This document shows positions 34,225-47,039 of a DNA stretch of 64,000 bases, in pieces. Within the stretch, counting starts at the first letter, position 1. Each line of letters begins with the position of its first letter. The notes beneath the pieces are model-generated. The model saw only the letters and a program-made list of their open reading frames with translations, was not told the DNA's origin and did not search any database. The DNA comes from Phoronis australis (taxonomy: Eukaryota > Phoronida > Phoronidae), in the NCBI GenBank assembly GCA_002633005.1, contig NMRA01000186.1, positions 527,887 to 591,886 of the forward strand, given 5' to 3'. The translations under genes and the position numbers were made by a program.

Positions 34225-34560
34225 AGTCTTAGTTAAATGTTCATGAACATTCACAAACTGGTATGAACTTTCATGATCAGTTGACAGTAAATTCATGGCA
34301 AGAGTTCATGAATTGTTCGAGAATTTTGTTCATGAATTGTTCACAAAATGTGGTCATGAACAGTTCATCACTTTTATCCAAAACTTTATGAACTTCTTGG
34401 TTAAAATTCATGAACTCATGACTATTCTTGAACAAGTCCAAATTATTCATGAACTTTGATGATAGTTCATAAGACTGTTTCCAAAAGTTCCTGAACCATT
34501 AGCACATGAACTAACCCAGTTGTATGAACTCATTTATGGTTCATAAACCTGCCTGAATAC
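34225..34560. repeat. TTCATGAA-rich region
   Basis: The palindromic octamer TTCATGAA occurs at 34240, 34305, 34329, 34407 and 34446, with many near matches (tgaactgttcat, catgaac) in between. No regular period. Confidence 0.75.
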
Positions 34561-35844
34561 TTCACGAGCTGTTGCTGTTGAGTCGGTCATTTATGTCACC
34601 ATTTACCAGGGCATCCTTCAACTACAAACAGGCATTGACTGGTAAAAAAACATCAAGCAATGTCATCAAAGCTATTCAATTGCAAACTTATTAATCTGTT
34701 CTGTCACTAACTTTCCCTGTGAGTGACTTTCATCTGAAGGGATTTTGTCATGTGGTAGCGTGGGTTTGTGGATTTGTAGACTGTCAACTGGAATTAAATT
34801 GAAGTGTAATTATTTTTCTCAGTGCTGCCTGAACCTGTGAGCCTGCACTGTAAATGTAGGGTAAAGTACTGATTTAAAAGGGTGTCACCTACAGTTTTAT
34901 CTCCAGGTTTATCTGTGTTTATTCTCAGGGACTGGCTAATCCCTTGTGGTGCTATTCTCTAGTTGTGTTTAAAAGAAGGCCTCTGACTATCTATTCAAAA
35001 AGTAGCTGTGGCCAATTGTTCAGGTTAGAACATAGTATTGCTTAACAGTAGACTTTTATTTCCTCGGATTCTGTCAACCAGGATGAAGAAATTTCACGTT
35101 GTTTATAGTCTGTACTAGCCTACATTATTGGGCCAATGCAGAAGACAGAACAAGGCCACTATTGGCCCATTACCTGCATGTTAACTTGGACCATATGATG
35201 AAGTTTCTATAGTGCAATTGTTTTAAGGAGAAGCCAGGTACCTGTATTACGTACATTGAAATTAATTAATGCGGACTTTCCAATATAAGCTAGTCGTCTC
35301 CACATCCTGCCACCAAGATACAGTACGAACTTGAATGGGACTGATTTTTGCTTTTTGTCTGAAATAGCTTTGATATACCAGGGATGGTGAAGGTTGGTCT
35401 CTTTTAACAGAGTTGGGATCTGTTAGTGGAGTCCGTCTATGAAATTATTGTCTGGGTTTCCATTAATTGCTTTACGGTACTATATTTTAGTTCCTGGTCG
35501 AAAGTTGGTGAGCCACTAAACTGGTCCAGTGAATTGAACTTGGTTGTGGCATTCAAGGGCTTAGACTATTTTTCAATGATTTATGAATTTATTCAGTCAC
35601 AGGCGAGTGACATGCATCTACCATTAAAGCCTTTCAAACAAAAAAACTACAACTTTTTAAAAAAATGCAGCAAGTATTTTCATGTTTGACATGGCTGAAA
35701 TTTCTTGTACTTGTATTTAGTGCTTGGTTGGTGACAAAAGCTATTGATGGAATGAGCACTTGTTTGGAAAAATAAAACAATTTTATGATTCTAGCCGTAT
35801 GAAAGCGTCGGGGAGTGATCACTGGGTGCTCAAAATTCGAGCGT

Positions 35845-35870
35845 GGGGGTATAGGGGAGGGGAGGAGGGG
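35845..35870 (+). other. G-run cluster, possible G-quadruplex
   Basis: GGGGG, GGGG, GGGG and GGGG runs separated by one to four bases within 26 bases. Confidence 0.6.
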
Positions 35871-37216
35871 CTCTAAATTTGAGTTTGCACTATTGTGAAA
35901 ATGTCTACATAGCCTTGGCAACTCTGAACCTGGCTGTGTAGTTATATTCAATGGCATGTATTAATGGGCACTGTGTTTTCAGATGATGTCTGTAACCCAT
36001 TCTAACCAAGACTGGGCAGCAGTTGCATCATACGGTATGGTGTGATCAGGCTAAAGAGACCTGCTGATGCAAGCATAGGCTTGTGGTTAGTGGGATGGTC
36101 AGACAATTTTTGAATGTGATCTTCCTCATGGAGATACCATGTTCTCTTAAGAATACTACGTGAGGTTTCTAGATAATAACCTTAATGAAGCAATTCTCCA
36201 ATATTGGCTGAATTATTGAAAGGCCTGGTCCAGGGTTGGTTCTTCCATATCAAAATCTAAACATTTGTCAACAGTATTTTAAACCCATCATGTCTTAGGA
36301 CTGGCAAAACTCTGTCCTATCAAACATGGCTCATGGCAATGAGGTTAATTTTCAAGTGGCTATAAGTTTTCCTGGCTTGGCTTAGAACTTTTCAACCAAT
36401 TGTTTGGATTTATGTACTAAGAACAGTGTGTGGTAAAAAATCGTCAAGTTAGGACAAAACTATACGCTTACAGAGGTCCCACATTTTGAGGACCCGTTTC
36501 ACTGAATAACAGGCATCAATCACTCAGGTCTCGGAAAAATGCGGTTTTTGCGGTACCCGTGTAAGTGACTATTTCCTCTGAATTTTAATTTCCACTTCTG
36601 TTGTGGAGAAGCTACCTGTAAATGCTAAATATTTTATCAATTGTTGCTTGTGACAGCTATAGTAGAATCTATATAGCTTAAAGAATGTAAAATTTCCTGA
36701 AAACTTGTTTTGTAAAGAAAGTGGACAAAATGAAATTTCAGTCTGCCACATTGTGTACCCTACTAAAGATTTTTTACTGTTTACAAGTGTGGGGCAATGC
36801 ATACCACCCTCATGGGGTTGTTGGATTTTGTTTACTGTGTGGTAAATCAGTAAATCATGGGGGTTATTCAGGACACACACAATGGGCCTTGTGACATACA
36901 AGGGTCAGTGAAAATATTTCTTTGTGAGTCTTGCTGTTAGCTCTATACAGTGAAATTGACCTGTGCAAAGTGCTGTCCACACACTGAATTACCCTAGAAC
37001 ATGGTACTCCTGAAATGTCACTTAAGGTTTGATGGCTGTGTGGACGCTAAACATCTTTTTGTGACAACTTATTCCATTTAACTTGTGGCACTTCTAATCA
37101 CTGTGTGGCAGCAATTAGTTGGGGTAAGGCTGCATTATTTACAGACAGGTCTTCTTTTTCATGCTACTGTCGCATCAACTGTTCGTTGTCGTGTACTGCG
37201 AGAGAACTTGCGCCTT

Positions 37217-37297
37217 GTGCTAGTTGTGGGACATATACATATGTGTGGATGCATTGATAGTGCTAGTTGTGGGACATATACATATGTGTGGATGCAA
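37217..37297. repeat. 43-bp duplication
   Basis: gtgctagttgtgggacatat+acatatgtgtggatgca occurs twice, 43 bases apart. Confidence 0.9.
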
Positions 37298-37531
37298 TAT
37301 ATAGTGCAAGTTATTCTAGGTTAAGTCTGTGGGCAATACTTTAGTAAACACATCTAACAAGGGTTAGTCCTGGCTGAGAAGGTAATTGTACATTACGCTT
37401 TATGGGTTTTGAAGTAGCCTGCACTGCAAGTTAACACTTTTACAAATTGCTCACACTGTCATTAACTACTGGTATTTAAAAGTTTTAGAGTGAATTAGTG
37501 TCAGTGCACTGACACAGCTTCAACACGAGAG

Positions 37532-37643
37532 ACAGTAATGTCACTACAGTAATGTCACTACAGTAATGTCACTACAGTAATGTCACTACAGTAATGTCAC
37601 TACAGTAATGTCACTACAGTAATGTCACTACAGTAATGTCACT
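37532..37643. repeat. Tandem array, 14-bp unit x 8
   Basis: Eight exact copies of acagtaatgtcact with no variation, so a recent expansion. Confidence 0.97.
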
Positions 37644-39439
37644 ACGTCAAGTGCTCCACTTTAGTCGCATGCATTTACAGGACATTAGATTGCAAATTGG
37701 ATCAGCATGAGTCACACGATGACAGTCTGCTCGGGCTCGCGTAAACAATAGCGAATGTCCACGTGGAATTGCTGCTGTCATCACCTCAATATACGCATTG
37801 AAAGATCATCCCTAATTCTGCCCTGCCCCACTTGTGTGTTAAGACGTGTAGTTGAAATTGGAGCAACTGAACCAGTGCAACTCGCTTTGTCTAACAAACC
37901 GCTGTCAAAAACTAGCCGTCGCGGTGTCACTTGCTGGCCATTTCAGTCGTACACACACACTCAATACACGATCAGCTGTTCCATCTTAGCTGCGCTATGT
38001 CAGTTGTGTGAATGTGGCTACACACACATGTACCCTAGAACAAGTTATGCCTGCAACGAGTTGTCGCTAGGTTTGAGTGTTTTCCCGACAGTATTTAAAC
38101 TAGTGCAACTCACCCCACTTGTGGTATCTTACTCCACATTATCCTGGTAGGGTAATTTATGTTCTAGGGTAACTTGTGCCACTTGTAATTGGCTGTGTGG
38201 GTGCAAAAGTAGGTTAGGATGGAAGTAATTATCAGGTGCAGTTACCTTTCCAGGTTTTCTTTTGTGTGCCCTTGCATTAGGTGTTTAATTGTCACGCCCT
38301 GAGTGATCGGATAAGTGTGTGTGGAGGCTCCAATAAAAAGTGGGATAGGTTGCATTAGTAATGTTTTAGGGTAGTCTGTGTGTGGAGGGGATTTACGACA
38401 TATCTGTTCAAAGTGATTTTTTCACCAATGATATGATTTTATTAATTAGAATTCTGTATCTGGACTGCAAATAGCATGATTTATTTTGACAAAACCTATC
38501 AGTCCTTGACATGTGAGTTTCTTCTTGATGGGAGTGAAGTGTAATGTCTCTATCTTAAAACCATGTGTACCAGGGTTGGGCTATCAGTAGCATTAATGGG
38601 AGTTACCATACTTCTTCGTCTTGATGCTCATGTTTGACAGAATATCCAATCTCAATTAATTACAATCCGGACTTGGTGTCGATGTCTTTGTGAACACTGG
38701 TATTGTGTGAATTTAAGTCCTCAAAGTGCCCAAACTGGCTTGACTGTAAGTAACAAAATTTCAACGGAACTTTGCTGCATCAGTGTATTATGATGTTTAA
38801 TTCCAGTCATTGGCTGTTTGGATAATTGCCCATTGCCGACTTTAAAAAGATTTTGTTTTTTAAATTACGTGCTGGACTTAATCAGACTGTCATTCTGATT
38901 TCAGAATTTCAAATCTAATCATTCTAGATGATAACTCCAATGAGTGCTGTAGATAGGTATCTTCATTTTCTTTAGAAAGTAAGGGACATATTTGGCAAAA
39001 ATAGAGGTTTTCTTGAAGCGTTTACGTACAGGATGTATGTACCCTAAAAATTTCAAATTTGGCAAACTTTGAAACGTTAATTCTCAGAAATGGCTGATCA
39101 GATCATCATTTGAAACTTTCAGGCACATTTGTTTTATCCTGAGTGTTGTCTAAAACTTGTTTTTAAAACTTTCTATTGCATGAAAATAGGACTGCAGTGA
39201 GTTTTATGTTGTATAAACCGAAAATGATTTACGGTATTTTAAAAACTGAACAGCATTTTGGAGTTTTCATCTTGAAAATTTATATCCTGTTATTGAAACC
39301 ATTGTTTTGCTATGAAAAATAACATAGAGAATAAATCCAAAACTAAAAGAGGTGATCCAGACCCTCTAAAGGATGCACTTGTTTGTCGAAAAAGTAGAAT
39401 AAATATACGTATATAAAACAACAACAAGTAAAAATGGAT

Positions 39440-39480
39440 CGGTGAAATTTTCGGATATAATAACATCCTTCGTCAACAGA
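39440..39480 (-). other. Degenerate hammerhead-like motif in Penelope-like 3' tail
   Basis: The minus strand reads TTGACGA, then a stem GGAT...ATCC, then GAAA. This resembles the CUGANGA-stem II-GAAA core of hammerhead ribozymes carried by some Penelope-like elements. The C of CUGANGA is T here, so it is probably inactive. Stems I and III were not verified. Confidence 0.35.
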
Positions 39481-39576
39481 AACACTAAGTAAAATCAAAC
39501 ACTATGTGACAACTGACATCTGATATATGGTGTAATGAGCATGATACATTGTTGCGGAAAAAGTAAAGGGTATAAT

Positions 39577-40060
39577 TCAAGAAGTCTTTATGTTCAATCC
39601 ATTAGGTTCAAATGTGTTGAGTTTATTTATCCAAAATTGTTCTCTTTTGAGTCTGTGAGGGATACTGGGGTATTGGAGTTTCTCTATTATTTGTATAGAA
39701 AGATCTTGTAGATTATGTTTTTTGGAATTGAAAGGATTACGTATAGTATCAGAAATCTTTATGTGTTGTGTTAAATCTATGATTGCGAAACCGAGTTTAA
39801 AGATTATGTTGAGTTTGTCCTACATATTGAATGGAACATTTTCTACATGTTATTAGGTAAATGATATTGTTGGTAGTGCAGTCAGATGCTATGAATGAAC
39901 GTTTCTTTTTTCCTAAATTTCACGTCTAAAAATACATGGTCACGTGATCCAATTATTATTACTGACTTGTATAATTCCAAAGGCTATTTTTGATAGATTT
40001 AATTTCTTGTAGAAATCTGGCCAAATCTTCAGACTTGTTAATAAAATCCTACTTTACCTT
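39577..40060 (-). pseudogene. Penelope-like retroelement remnant (RT end and GIY-YIG endonuclease)
   Basis: On the minus strand, 39890-39800 codes CTTNNIIYLITCRKCSIQYV then GQT, the GIY-YIG-type start used by Penelope-like elements (NVxYLI.C..C...YVGeT). A stop codon and a frameshift follow. In the second frame, 39760-39577 codes LSIQIIEKLQ...REQFWINKLNTFEPNGLN and a stop, the usual endonuclease end. Just upstream are DLARFLQEIKSIKNSLW and VFLDVKFRKK, which look like the end of the reverse transcriptase with pieces lost. At least one stop and two frame changes make it non-functional. Confidence 0.75.
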
Positions 40061-40429
40061 ACCTTCCAGACATTTTTAAGCGTTGTAAATGCAAAATAGA
40101 AATATTTGTAAGCAAGACTTTCTCATTTGGACATTTGGATATATTTGATGAAATTTTCTGAGGTTCTTAGAATTTGACATTGAACTGTCCAGAGTTTCTA
40201 AACTTCTAGAAACTTCCATCCTAAATAAAACTGATTTATTGTTACTGTAGAATTTCTATTTCAGTTGATGAAAATGTACAGGGAAGAAGTGGTTTATTCA
40301 TCTCGGTGAATTGCTCTGTGTCAGCTCTTATTCCCATCTCAGCTTTGATTGGTCACAATTTGCATGTGTGATGAAGGTGACCTGCTGCTTATTCCCAGGG
40401 CTCCCTAATCTGAACCAGGAAGTAATATT

Positions 40430-40590
40430 GCCGCTTTGTGTGACAAACTGATAAGGTAGTGTCACCAGTCACATTCCATTTACAAGTGGACATTGTGTAC
40501 TGCCAGTGGACATTGTGTACTGCCAGTGGAACTTGCAGTGTCCCTCCTAACGCAGGGGCGGATCCAGGATTTTGAGTTTGGGGGGGGGNA
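40430..40590. repeat. Dispersed repeat shared with 48318-48445
   Basis: About 120 bases starting ttgtgtgacaaactgataag match 48318 onward, ending in the hAT-like ggggcggatccaggatttt also seen at 2390. This copy has an extra 25-bp internal duplication and an N at 40589. Confidence 0.85.
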
Positions 40591-40719
40591 CTGGATTTAG
40601 CATAACAACGGACATTAATCATCCTCCAGACAGTGCTGATTTCCAGCTGCACAAACTGCTGCTGTATACTATGATTCACTCGGATGGGGGGGAGGAGGGA
40701 TTGTGGCATTTGTTAAAAT

Positions 40720-43700
40720 CCATGGTGACAATGTACATGTGACTAAGAAAATCTGTGCCCAAGACATCCAGAATTAAAAACTTAGTACATTACTGTTGCA
40801 GTCAACTCCATCATTCTAGGCTTCGCTATCCCTTTATTCACAGGGGCAATAAAATAATTATCTTCCCCAGCACCCTGTATTAAGCTGTGTTTTAGTTACA
40901 CAGTCCAACTCGTTGACAGAGCTCCTAATTTGTGAAAATTTGGGCTCAAAGAAATCCTTATTGATTCGCATACTTATGCCCCCAACTCCAAACAGTCTTT
41001 CTCAAAACATGATAACAGACTCAAGAAATATGACTTCTGGTCCCAGCATGGTGCATAGACTCTGTGTCTGCGATACCTTATTGGGTGGTAGACTGTGATG
41101 AGTCCCCTGTGTTTGCGGTCAGGGAGCAGATTTTTGGATGAGTGAGCTGTGTGTTGTGTGATTGTCACTGCTTTGTGATCAGCAAGCTGTGTTTCTCTTT
41201 GCGGTGGCCATATCTTTGGACTCCCTCAGGTACCTGTACGAAATGATACTTAGATAAAGCATTATGAACCAACCAAGTTCTCAGCACATTCATACCTGAA
41301 TTACTTCTAGCCTAATTTGTGGATTTTCACGTAGAACCAAGTGTCATTCGCTAATCGCCACAAAAGGGTTTGAAGTTTGCATAAAAGGACACATACCCTA
41401 AAATTCAAATCACGTAGCACGTCATCTTAGTGGTAAACTTGTAAATTTTATCTCACAGAAATTTTTATTCCCATGCCGCTGTACCCAACCCTCATTCGTT
41501 TTGTACAAGTGCTTGACCTTTGCCTCAACACTTGGATCCTGGCCTGATGTTATCTGCTGTTTCACAGCTATTCATTCACAACATGTCAACTCGCTTTTTT
41601 CCTCATGCTTATCATTGAGGATTTCTGTTAAGAAGGAAGAAGGTGAACAGATATTTGTATTGGGGGGTTTTTGAGTTGCAGCGTGACAACTGATCACACG
41701 GGATGGTATACCTGGTGAGTGGCCTCTAGATTACAAGAAGGCAATTTCATTTTTGTTTAATATGCCGCTCGTGTCTAATCACATTAACTGTAAAAGGTCT
41801 TTTCAGAAAGCTGAGAACATTCGCTATGCCACCTGTTGTGAAGAAGAATTAGTACTTCCTGGTGGAGCCAGGGGGCGATGAGAGTGTGGTCTCACATGAT
41901 CATACACCATTGTTTCTTGAAAGTTTCTGTTGCTAAATTATGTTTTAGTTTCCTAATCAAAATGGTGGAGGGGGTTCGAAATTACAGACTTTATTTAGAC
42001 TTGTGACGTGCTGGAGCTCCTGAATTTCACCTCAACAGCAAAATTAAACCACTAAAGTTTTTCCAGGAAATTCTCGACAATTTGGTGACAAATGAATGAC
42101 CTTGCAAATGCTTTCATTCGAAAGATGTTGTTGCCACCTTTAGGACAATTTAGACCTGCCAGTAAGAATCACTATTTTCCATTTTTAACAGATTCTATTA
42201 TTACTGTGAAGGCCCACAGTTTTCAAATTAATGCCTCAGATGGCAGGTACGATACACACATTTACTTCTCTACAACTCATTGCAAGTATGAGAGAATATC
42301 ATTTCTCCATTATTGCGTCCTACATTTGGTATGATTTCTTAGCACTCTTCACCAAAATACTGGTGGTGTTTTGAGGAAGGGTGCAGTGATGTGGACTCTG
42401 GGGGTACTTCCGCAGAAGATGTATACGGGACGAGGAGGCGTTAGGAAGGTGACTAATATCCCCAGTTTGATCTAAGAAGGGTGTGACCCTTTCCAACAAA
42501 ATTTCCTAAGACAGGATACCTTTTTTGACACAATTCCAAAAAATAGTTGGGCATAACGTGCCCATATTTTGAGAACCAGCTTTCTGCAGTGAATAATGGG
42601 CAAAGTTGTCAAAATTGGGGAACCAATGCTCTAGCAGACCATTGCCCAATTCTCTGCAAAGTAGTCCCTTGGATAGTCCAAAAACTTTATAAAAGTTCTT
42701 TTTTCCTGATACACAGGAAGGATTTACAATATTACCTGGATTTGAAAAGAAATTGCAAATTATTTACTCATTTTTGTCAACATGGCAGCTCTTCGTTTGC
42801 TGTTGATGGCTCAATGAGTTGAAATTAACCCCTACGAAATATGGTGCTTCTGGAACTAAAGGCCGGGTGCAAAAGTGTATGCGATCCCTAGAAACAGGTC
42901 CCTTTTGAGTCTTATGAGTTGCAGCTGCACAACCCAGAAGTGCTTTCTCTTGATCAGTGCACATTGATGCAGCTGCCAAGATTGTCATCTTGTTATGCTT
43001 TGTTCTGTTGTAATATTCAGGGAAGGAAAAGAGCCCCTCTTGAATTCAGTTCTGGTCATGCACAATAGGATGTTATTAACCAAGTAAAGAATGAGGAATT
43101 GTGGTTTTATACCCTCTACCATAGCACAATAATTGCTCATGCAGTGTGATATCTAGTACATGTATATACCACAAATTGGAACAGTGATGGCTTGAGGTAA
43201 GTCATGGGTAAAAATTTATGCAAAACTTCTAATGGATAAACTTGAATCAGTGCCATAGATCTGCCTTCATTCGATTTAGACTACTGGATATGACTTTCCA
43301 CAGAAACTTATAGTCTCCTTTCTTCTGGGCCTGGGAATTAAGAACTGTCTGTAAAACTACTGAGGCCTATGGTCTGGGCCCAAAATGACTAGAGTCAGGT
43401 CAGTTCTAGCTTAAAATTTCAGTAGACTGACAGGACTACTGCTACTACACTAATGTCAATATTAAGCTGCATTTACACTGGAAACAGCTGTCACGTAGCA
43501 ACTAACACAGAACAGCTGATCTAGGCGCAAGTGTGTGAAAACAAAATGACTGACACCATCAAGTTGACACTGCGAAGGCCATTTTTGACACCGGTTTGAG
43601 AGGTAAAGCAAGTTGCACTTGATCAGTTGCCCCAGTTTCACTAGGCATCTAAACACAACTGCGATGCAGTGGAAAGGGATCATCTTTAATGCGCTTGCAC

Positions 43701-44560
43701 AATATAGTTCATGGGTGATCCACTGGGATTCCACGTGTTTTGGACCTTGGCTATTGTTTATGCTAGCATGCCTGCAGGCAGTCGTAATCATGCTGATCCA
43801 GTTTGCGATCGTCATGTAATCAATCGCAACCGAAGTGGAGCCAGTTGCGCTGTGACAACTCTCACTGCGACAACTGCTCCCTGTGTAAAAAACAGCTTGA
43901 AAATCATAACTGCAGGTGGACCTTTTTGGTTTTAAAGACCATTTCTTAACTGATTCTTATGTTTGTATAAAGGCATCAGTGTCTTGATAACTAAGTCTGT
44001 ATTTTGATGTTTACCAGCAACAACCACATAGGGGCTAGATCTTATCAATGTTGCAGTTTGCACACCACCATTTGCAAGTCATAATTTGGGTAAGGCCCTG
44101 TGGTCCATGCACCAACGTTCCTGTAAAGATCCTTAGAATTCCTTACTGTTGCGATTGTGCTGTAGAACCCCCTCCCCCCGAGTTTGTAGGCAATGGACTG
44201 TTTTGTTGCACTCAATTTAACACCACCCTTGATTTTTAGTTCCTCAATTCAGCCCTCTTTGCCTAAGGTGACTGTTAGTAGTTTATGTCAGATATACCAG
44301 TATATACTGAGTGCTATACCAGCATGCACTGTGGCTTCATTAATTGGTCCATTTGTGTCAGCCTTGTTTCCTTGTCAATGACTTGTCAATGGCCAAGCCA
44401 CTTGAGATTATGAGACTGAAATGGTAAACAGGTCGTTTTTCTTTCCTTACATTCCAAGTATTGAACTTCCTGGTGAGAAAACATTAATATGCAGATTATT
44501 TTAATTTAAGCCACTGCTGCTCTGTGAAAAGTAGCACATATGCTACAATTTCGGCGCATG
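40720..44560. other. Noncoding stretch
   Basis: No exon recognised. 43470-43892 has weak inverted ends (TTTACACTGG...CCTGTGTAAA), possibly a fold-back element of about 420 bp. Confidence 0.35.
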
Positions 44561-44579
44561 GGTCTTGCTGTTCTCCCTT

Positions 44580-46110
44580 TTTATGTGCCCACATATTTTG
44601 TGGTCGCATATTGCCGTCATCTTTGTCTGTCCGGGCATCCGGCGTCCGCTGCTGTATCTCCTAAACCCCTCACAGGATCTTGTTGATGAGATTTGTCTGA
44701 TGTGTTCCTATGAAACTGACAACGGACGATGACGAATTTCAGACCTCTCCGACTACCGGTGTGCCCCCTAATGGCAATTTTATTTTTTTTTACGCTTATC
44801 TCTATCTTCGGATGCCCTCAACGGATTTTCATAAAATTTGGAAGTTCGGCATCTATTAGTAAGATAATGCCTTCCTCCCATTATCGGATGGATTCAAGGT
44901 ACTTTGCGCCACCTAGTGGCCATTTTTACTGTTTTCGAGTCTGGTTTTTGGCATCCGCCGTTCTATCAACCAAACCGCTCTAGGAATGATTTTGAAAGTT
45001 GGCATATATGTTCTTGCTGTGAAGAGGGCGACTGACGATGATTTTCCGACAACTTCGACAACTGTGGCGCCTCCTAGTGGCATTTTTGTATGTTTTTGCG
45101 CCCATGGCTGTATCTCCTAAACCTGTCTCAGGAACTTAATGGGATTTGGCAGATGTGTTCCTATGAAGGTGACAACAGATGGCAACGAATTTTGGACCTC
45201 TCGGACTACTGGTGTGCCCCCTAGTGGTAATTTTAATTTTTTTATGCTTTGTAGATTTGTAGGTCAACGGATTTTCATAAAATTTAGCAGTTAGACATCT
45301 ATTAGTGAGATAATGCCATCCTTCTATTTTCAGATGGATTCTTAGTACTTTGTGCCACCAGTGGCCATTTTTACTGTTTTCGAGTTTTTTGGCGTCCGCC
45401 GTTCTATCAACCAAACCGCTTTAGGTATGATTTTGAAAGTTGGCATACATATGTTCTTACTGTGAAGAGGGTGGCTGACGATGATATTCCAATGATTTGG
45501 AATACTATGGCACCTAGTGGCAGTTTTGTTTGTTTTTGCGCCCATGGCTGTATCTCCTAAATGCTCTACAGTATCTGTATTAAATTTTGCTGGTGTATTT
45601 ATATGAAGTTGACTACTGAGGATGACGACTTTCGGATGGATCGGGCTACCAGTGTGCCCCCTAGTGGCAATTTTAGTTATTTTTGTTTACCTCTGTATCT
45701 TAAAGGATCGTCAATGGATTTTCATAAAATTTGGCAGTTAGGCATCTATTAGTGAGGTGACGCAATCATCCCATTTTCAGTAAAATTCGAGGCATTTTGC
45801 CCTACCTTGTGGCCATTTTTACTGTTTTCTAGTCTTGTTATTTAACGTCTGCCTTTCTGTCAATCAAACCACTCTAAGGATGGTTGTGGCATTTATGTTG
45901 TTTCCTAATGGGAAGAGAAAGTCTGACGATGATTTTCCGATGACTTTATCTACTTTGGTGCCTCTTTTTGGCAGTTATGTTTTTTTGCCTCTTAAGTAGC
46001 AATTTCATTTTTTCATTTTCCTCTTGTTTTCTCAGAAGTTCCTTGACAGATTTTTATGAAATTTGTTAAATAGCTTTGATGATACATACAAGTTCTCAGA
46101 TGGACTCAAC
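44580..46110 (+). repeat. Satellite block B: three-monomer higher-order repeat
   Basis: Monomers of about 137-161 bp, each ending in a CCTAGTGG-type core. Cores lie at 44768, 44913, 45074, 45221, 45358, 45514, 45661, 45806 and about 45963. Three kinds alternate: one followed by ccatttttactgttttc, one by cagttttgtttgttttt(gcgcccatggctg), one by caattttatttttt. The repeat unit is thus about 440-450 bp. The block begins with tgtggtcgcatattgccgtc. Confidence 0.85.
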
Positions 46111-46339
46111 ATATTTTGTGCCATCCGGCTGCAAATTTTTATGTTCCAAATAAACACCCCTGGAAGCACAACGTTAGCGGTGCATTCGTGGGCTTATTTC
46201 AACGCTCTGCGTTGCTCTTGTTTCAGAAAATGCCGTTCTTTTTAAACTGCTGTATTTTCAAACTACTTTTAGAATATTTGTGAAATTATACTGTTTTATA
46301 CCACAATATTGGCGTCAAATGACAGATACAACCGTGTAA

Positions 46340-46545
46340 TAACCCATAAAGTTATCTCACTAGTGAGATAACGATTTGGCGGGAAACCGAGGACGGAGTC
46401 GAACCCGGAACCTCGAGTTTGCTGGTCGCCGACCTTAACCACTACACCACGCAGCAGCTGACGTCATCAANGGCTAAGGCCCCTCGGGCGATAATTCTCC
46501 AAAATCCACTCGGGCTCTAGATAACGGGGGATAACGACTTCGCCA
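46340..46545 (-). repeat. tRNA-derived SINE-like element with palindromic edge
   Basis: On the minus strand 46450-46390 carries a good A box (TGGTGTAGTGGTTAAGG) and B box (GGTTCGACTCC). It is not a tRNA gene: the acceptor-stem ends do not pair. At its edge, 46351-46372 is a perfect 22-bp palindrome (GTTATCTCACT and its complement); gataacg occurs again at 46520-46530. One N at 46471. Confidence 0.6.
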
Positions 46546-47039
46546 TGTAATAATCTATATATATTTCTATGAATGTGACAACAAGTTTCTTATGGATCCT
46601 ATTACCACAGTACACTGTGCTCCCTACTTGGGACATTTTACATGCGAAGAATTGAATGATGACACTGGTCGGGGCTATAATCCAACTGCTGTCTAGTGGT
46701 TTGATAATTATGTTGCACATCCAGCAGAATTAATGAGGAACATAATGTAATAACATTATACAAATGTTTAGGTTGTAAGAAACATATTTCTTGTCTGATT
46801 TTCAAAATTCAAGAACCTAGTCGCATGTATTTTTCACTAACTATACAAATATGCTGTTAAAAAACTTTCTAACAAAAAATTAAGAATTCTATTGTCGGTC
46901 CAGTCTGCAGCCTGAGGCAATGTAATTAACTACTGTATAGTGTGGTGTCTTTGATCAATGCCAACAGATTTCGAGTTACTCAAATCGGTAGAGTTGCCCA
47001 ATCTCAACCAGTGGTGGTGTCAGTGTGGGATTCTTTTCA

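Larger units (their letters stand above)
32558..39400. other. Gene-poor stretch with small repeats
   Basis: No host exon recognised. If the ankyrin/kinase gene has an untranslated first exon it could start here (a good donor, CGTTG|GTAAGT, lies at about 33316), but nothing proves it. Tandem repeats at 33895, 34225, 37217 and 37532 are listed separately. Around 37000-38170, CCCTAGAAC motifs occur in both orientations, perhaps another fold-back element. Confidence 0.35.

Noticed and set aside
37755-38150. 131-residue plus-strand ORF
   Set aside because: Cys-rich but no domain, no splice partners, and it overlaps sequence that looks like an inverted-repeat element.
43471-43892. Fold-back element with TTTACAC ends
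   Set aside because: Inverted similarity is short and imperfect and no target duplication is visible; mentioned only in the regional note.
44729-45752. ORFs sharing PPSGHFYCFRV and similar strings
   Set aside because: The shared peptide comes from repeated satellite monomers read in the same frame; stops occur in other monomers.
46390-46455. tRNA gene on the minus strand
   Set aside because: A and B boxes are good but the acceptor stem does not pair and no clear anticodon arm forms; better as a SINE head.
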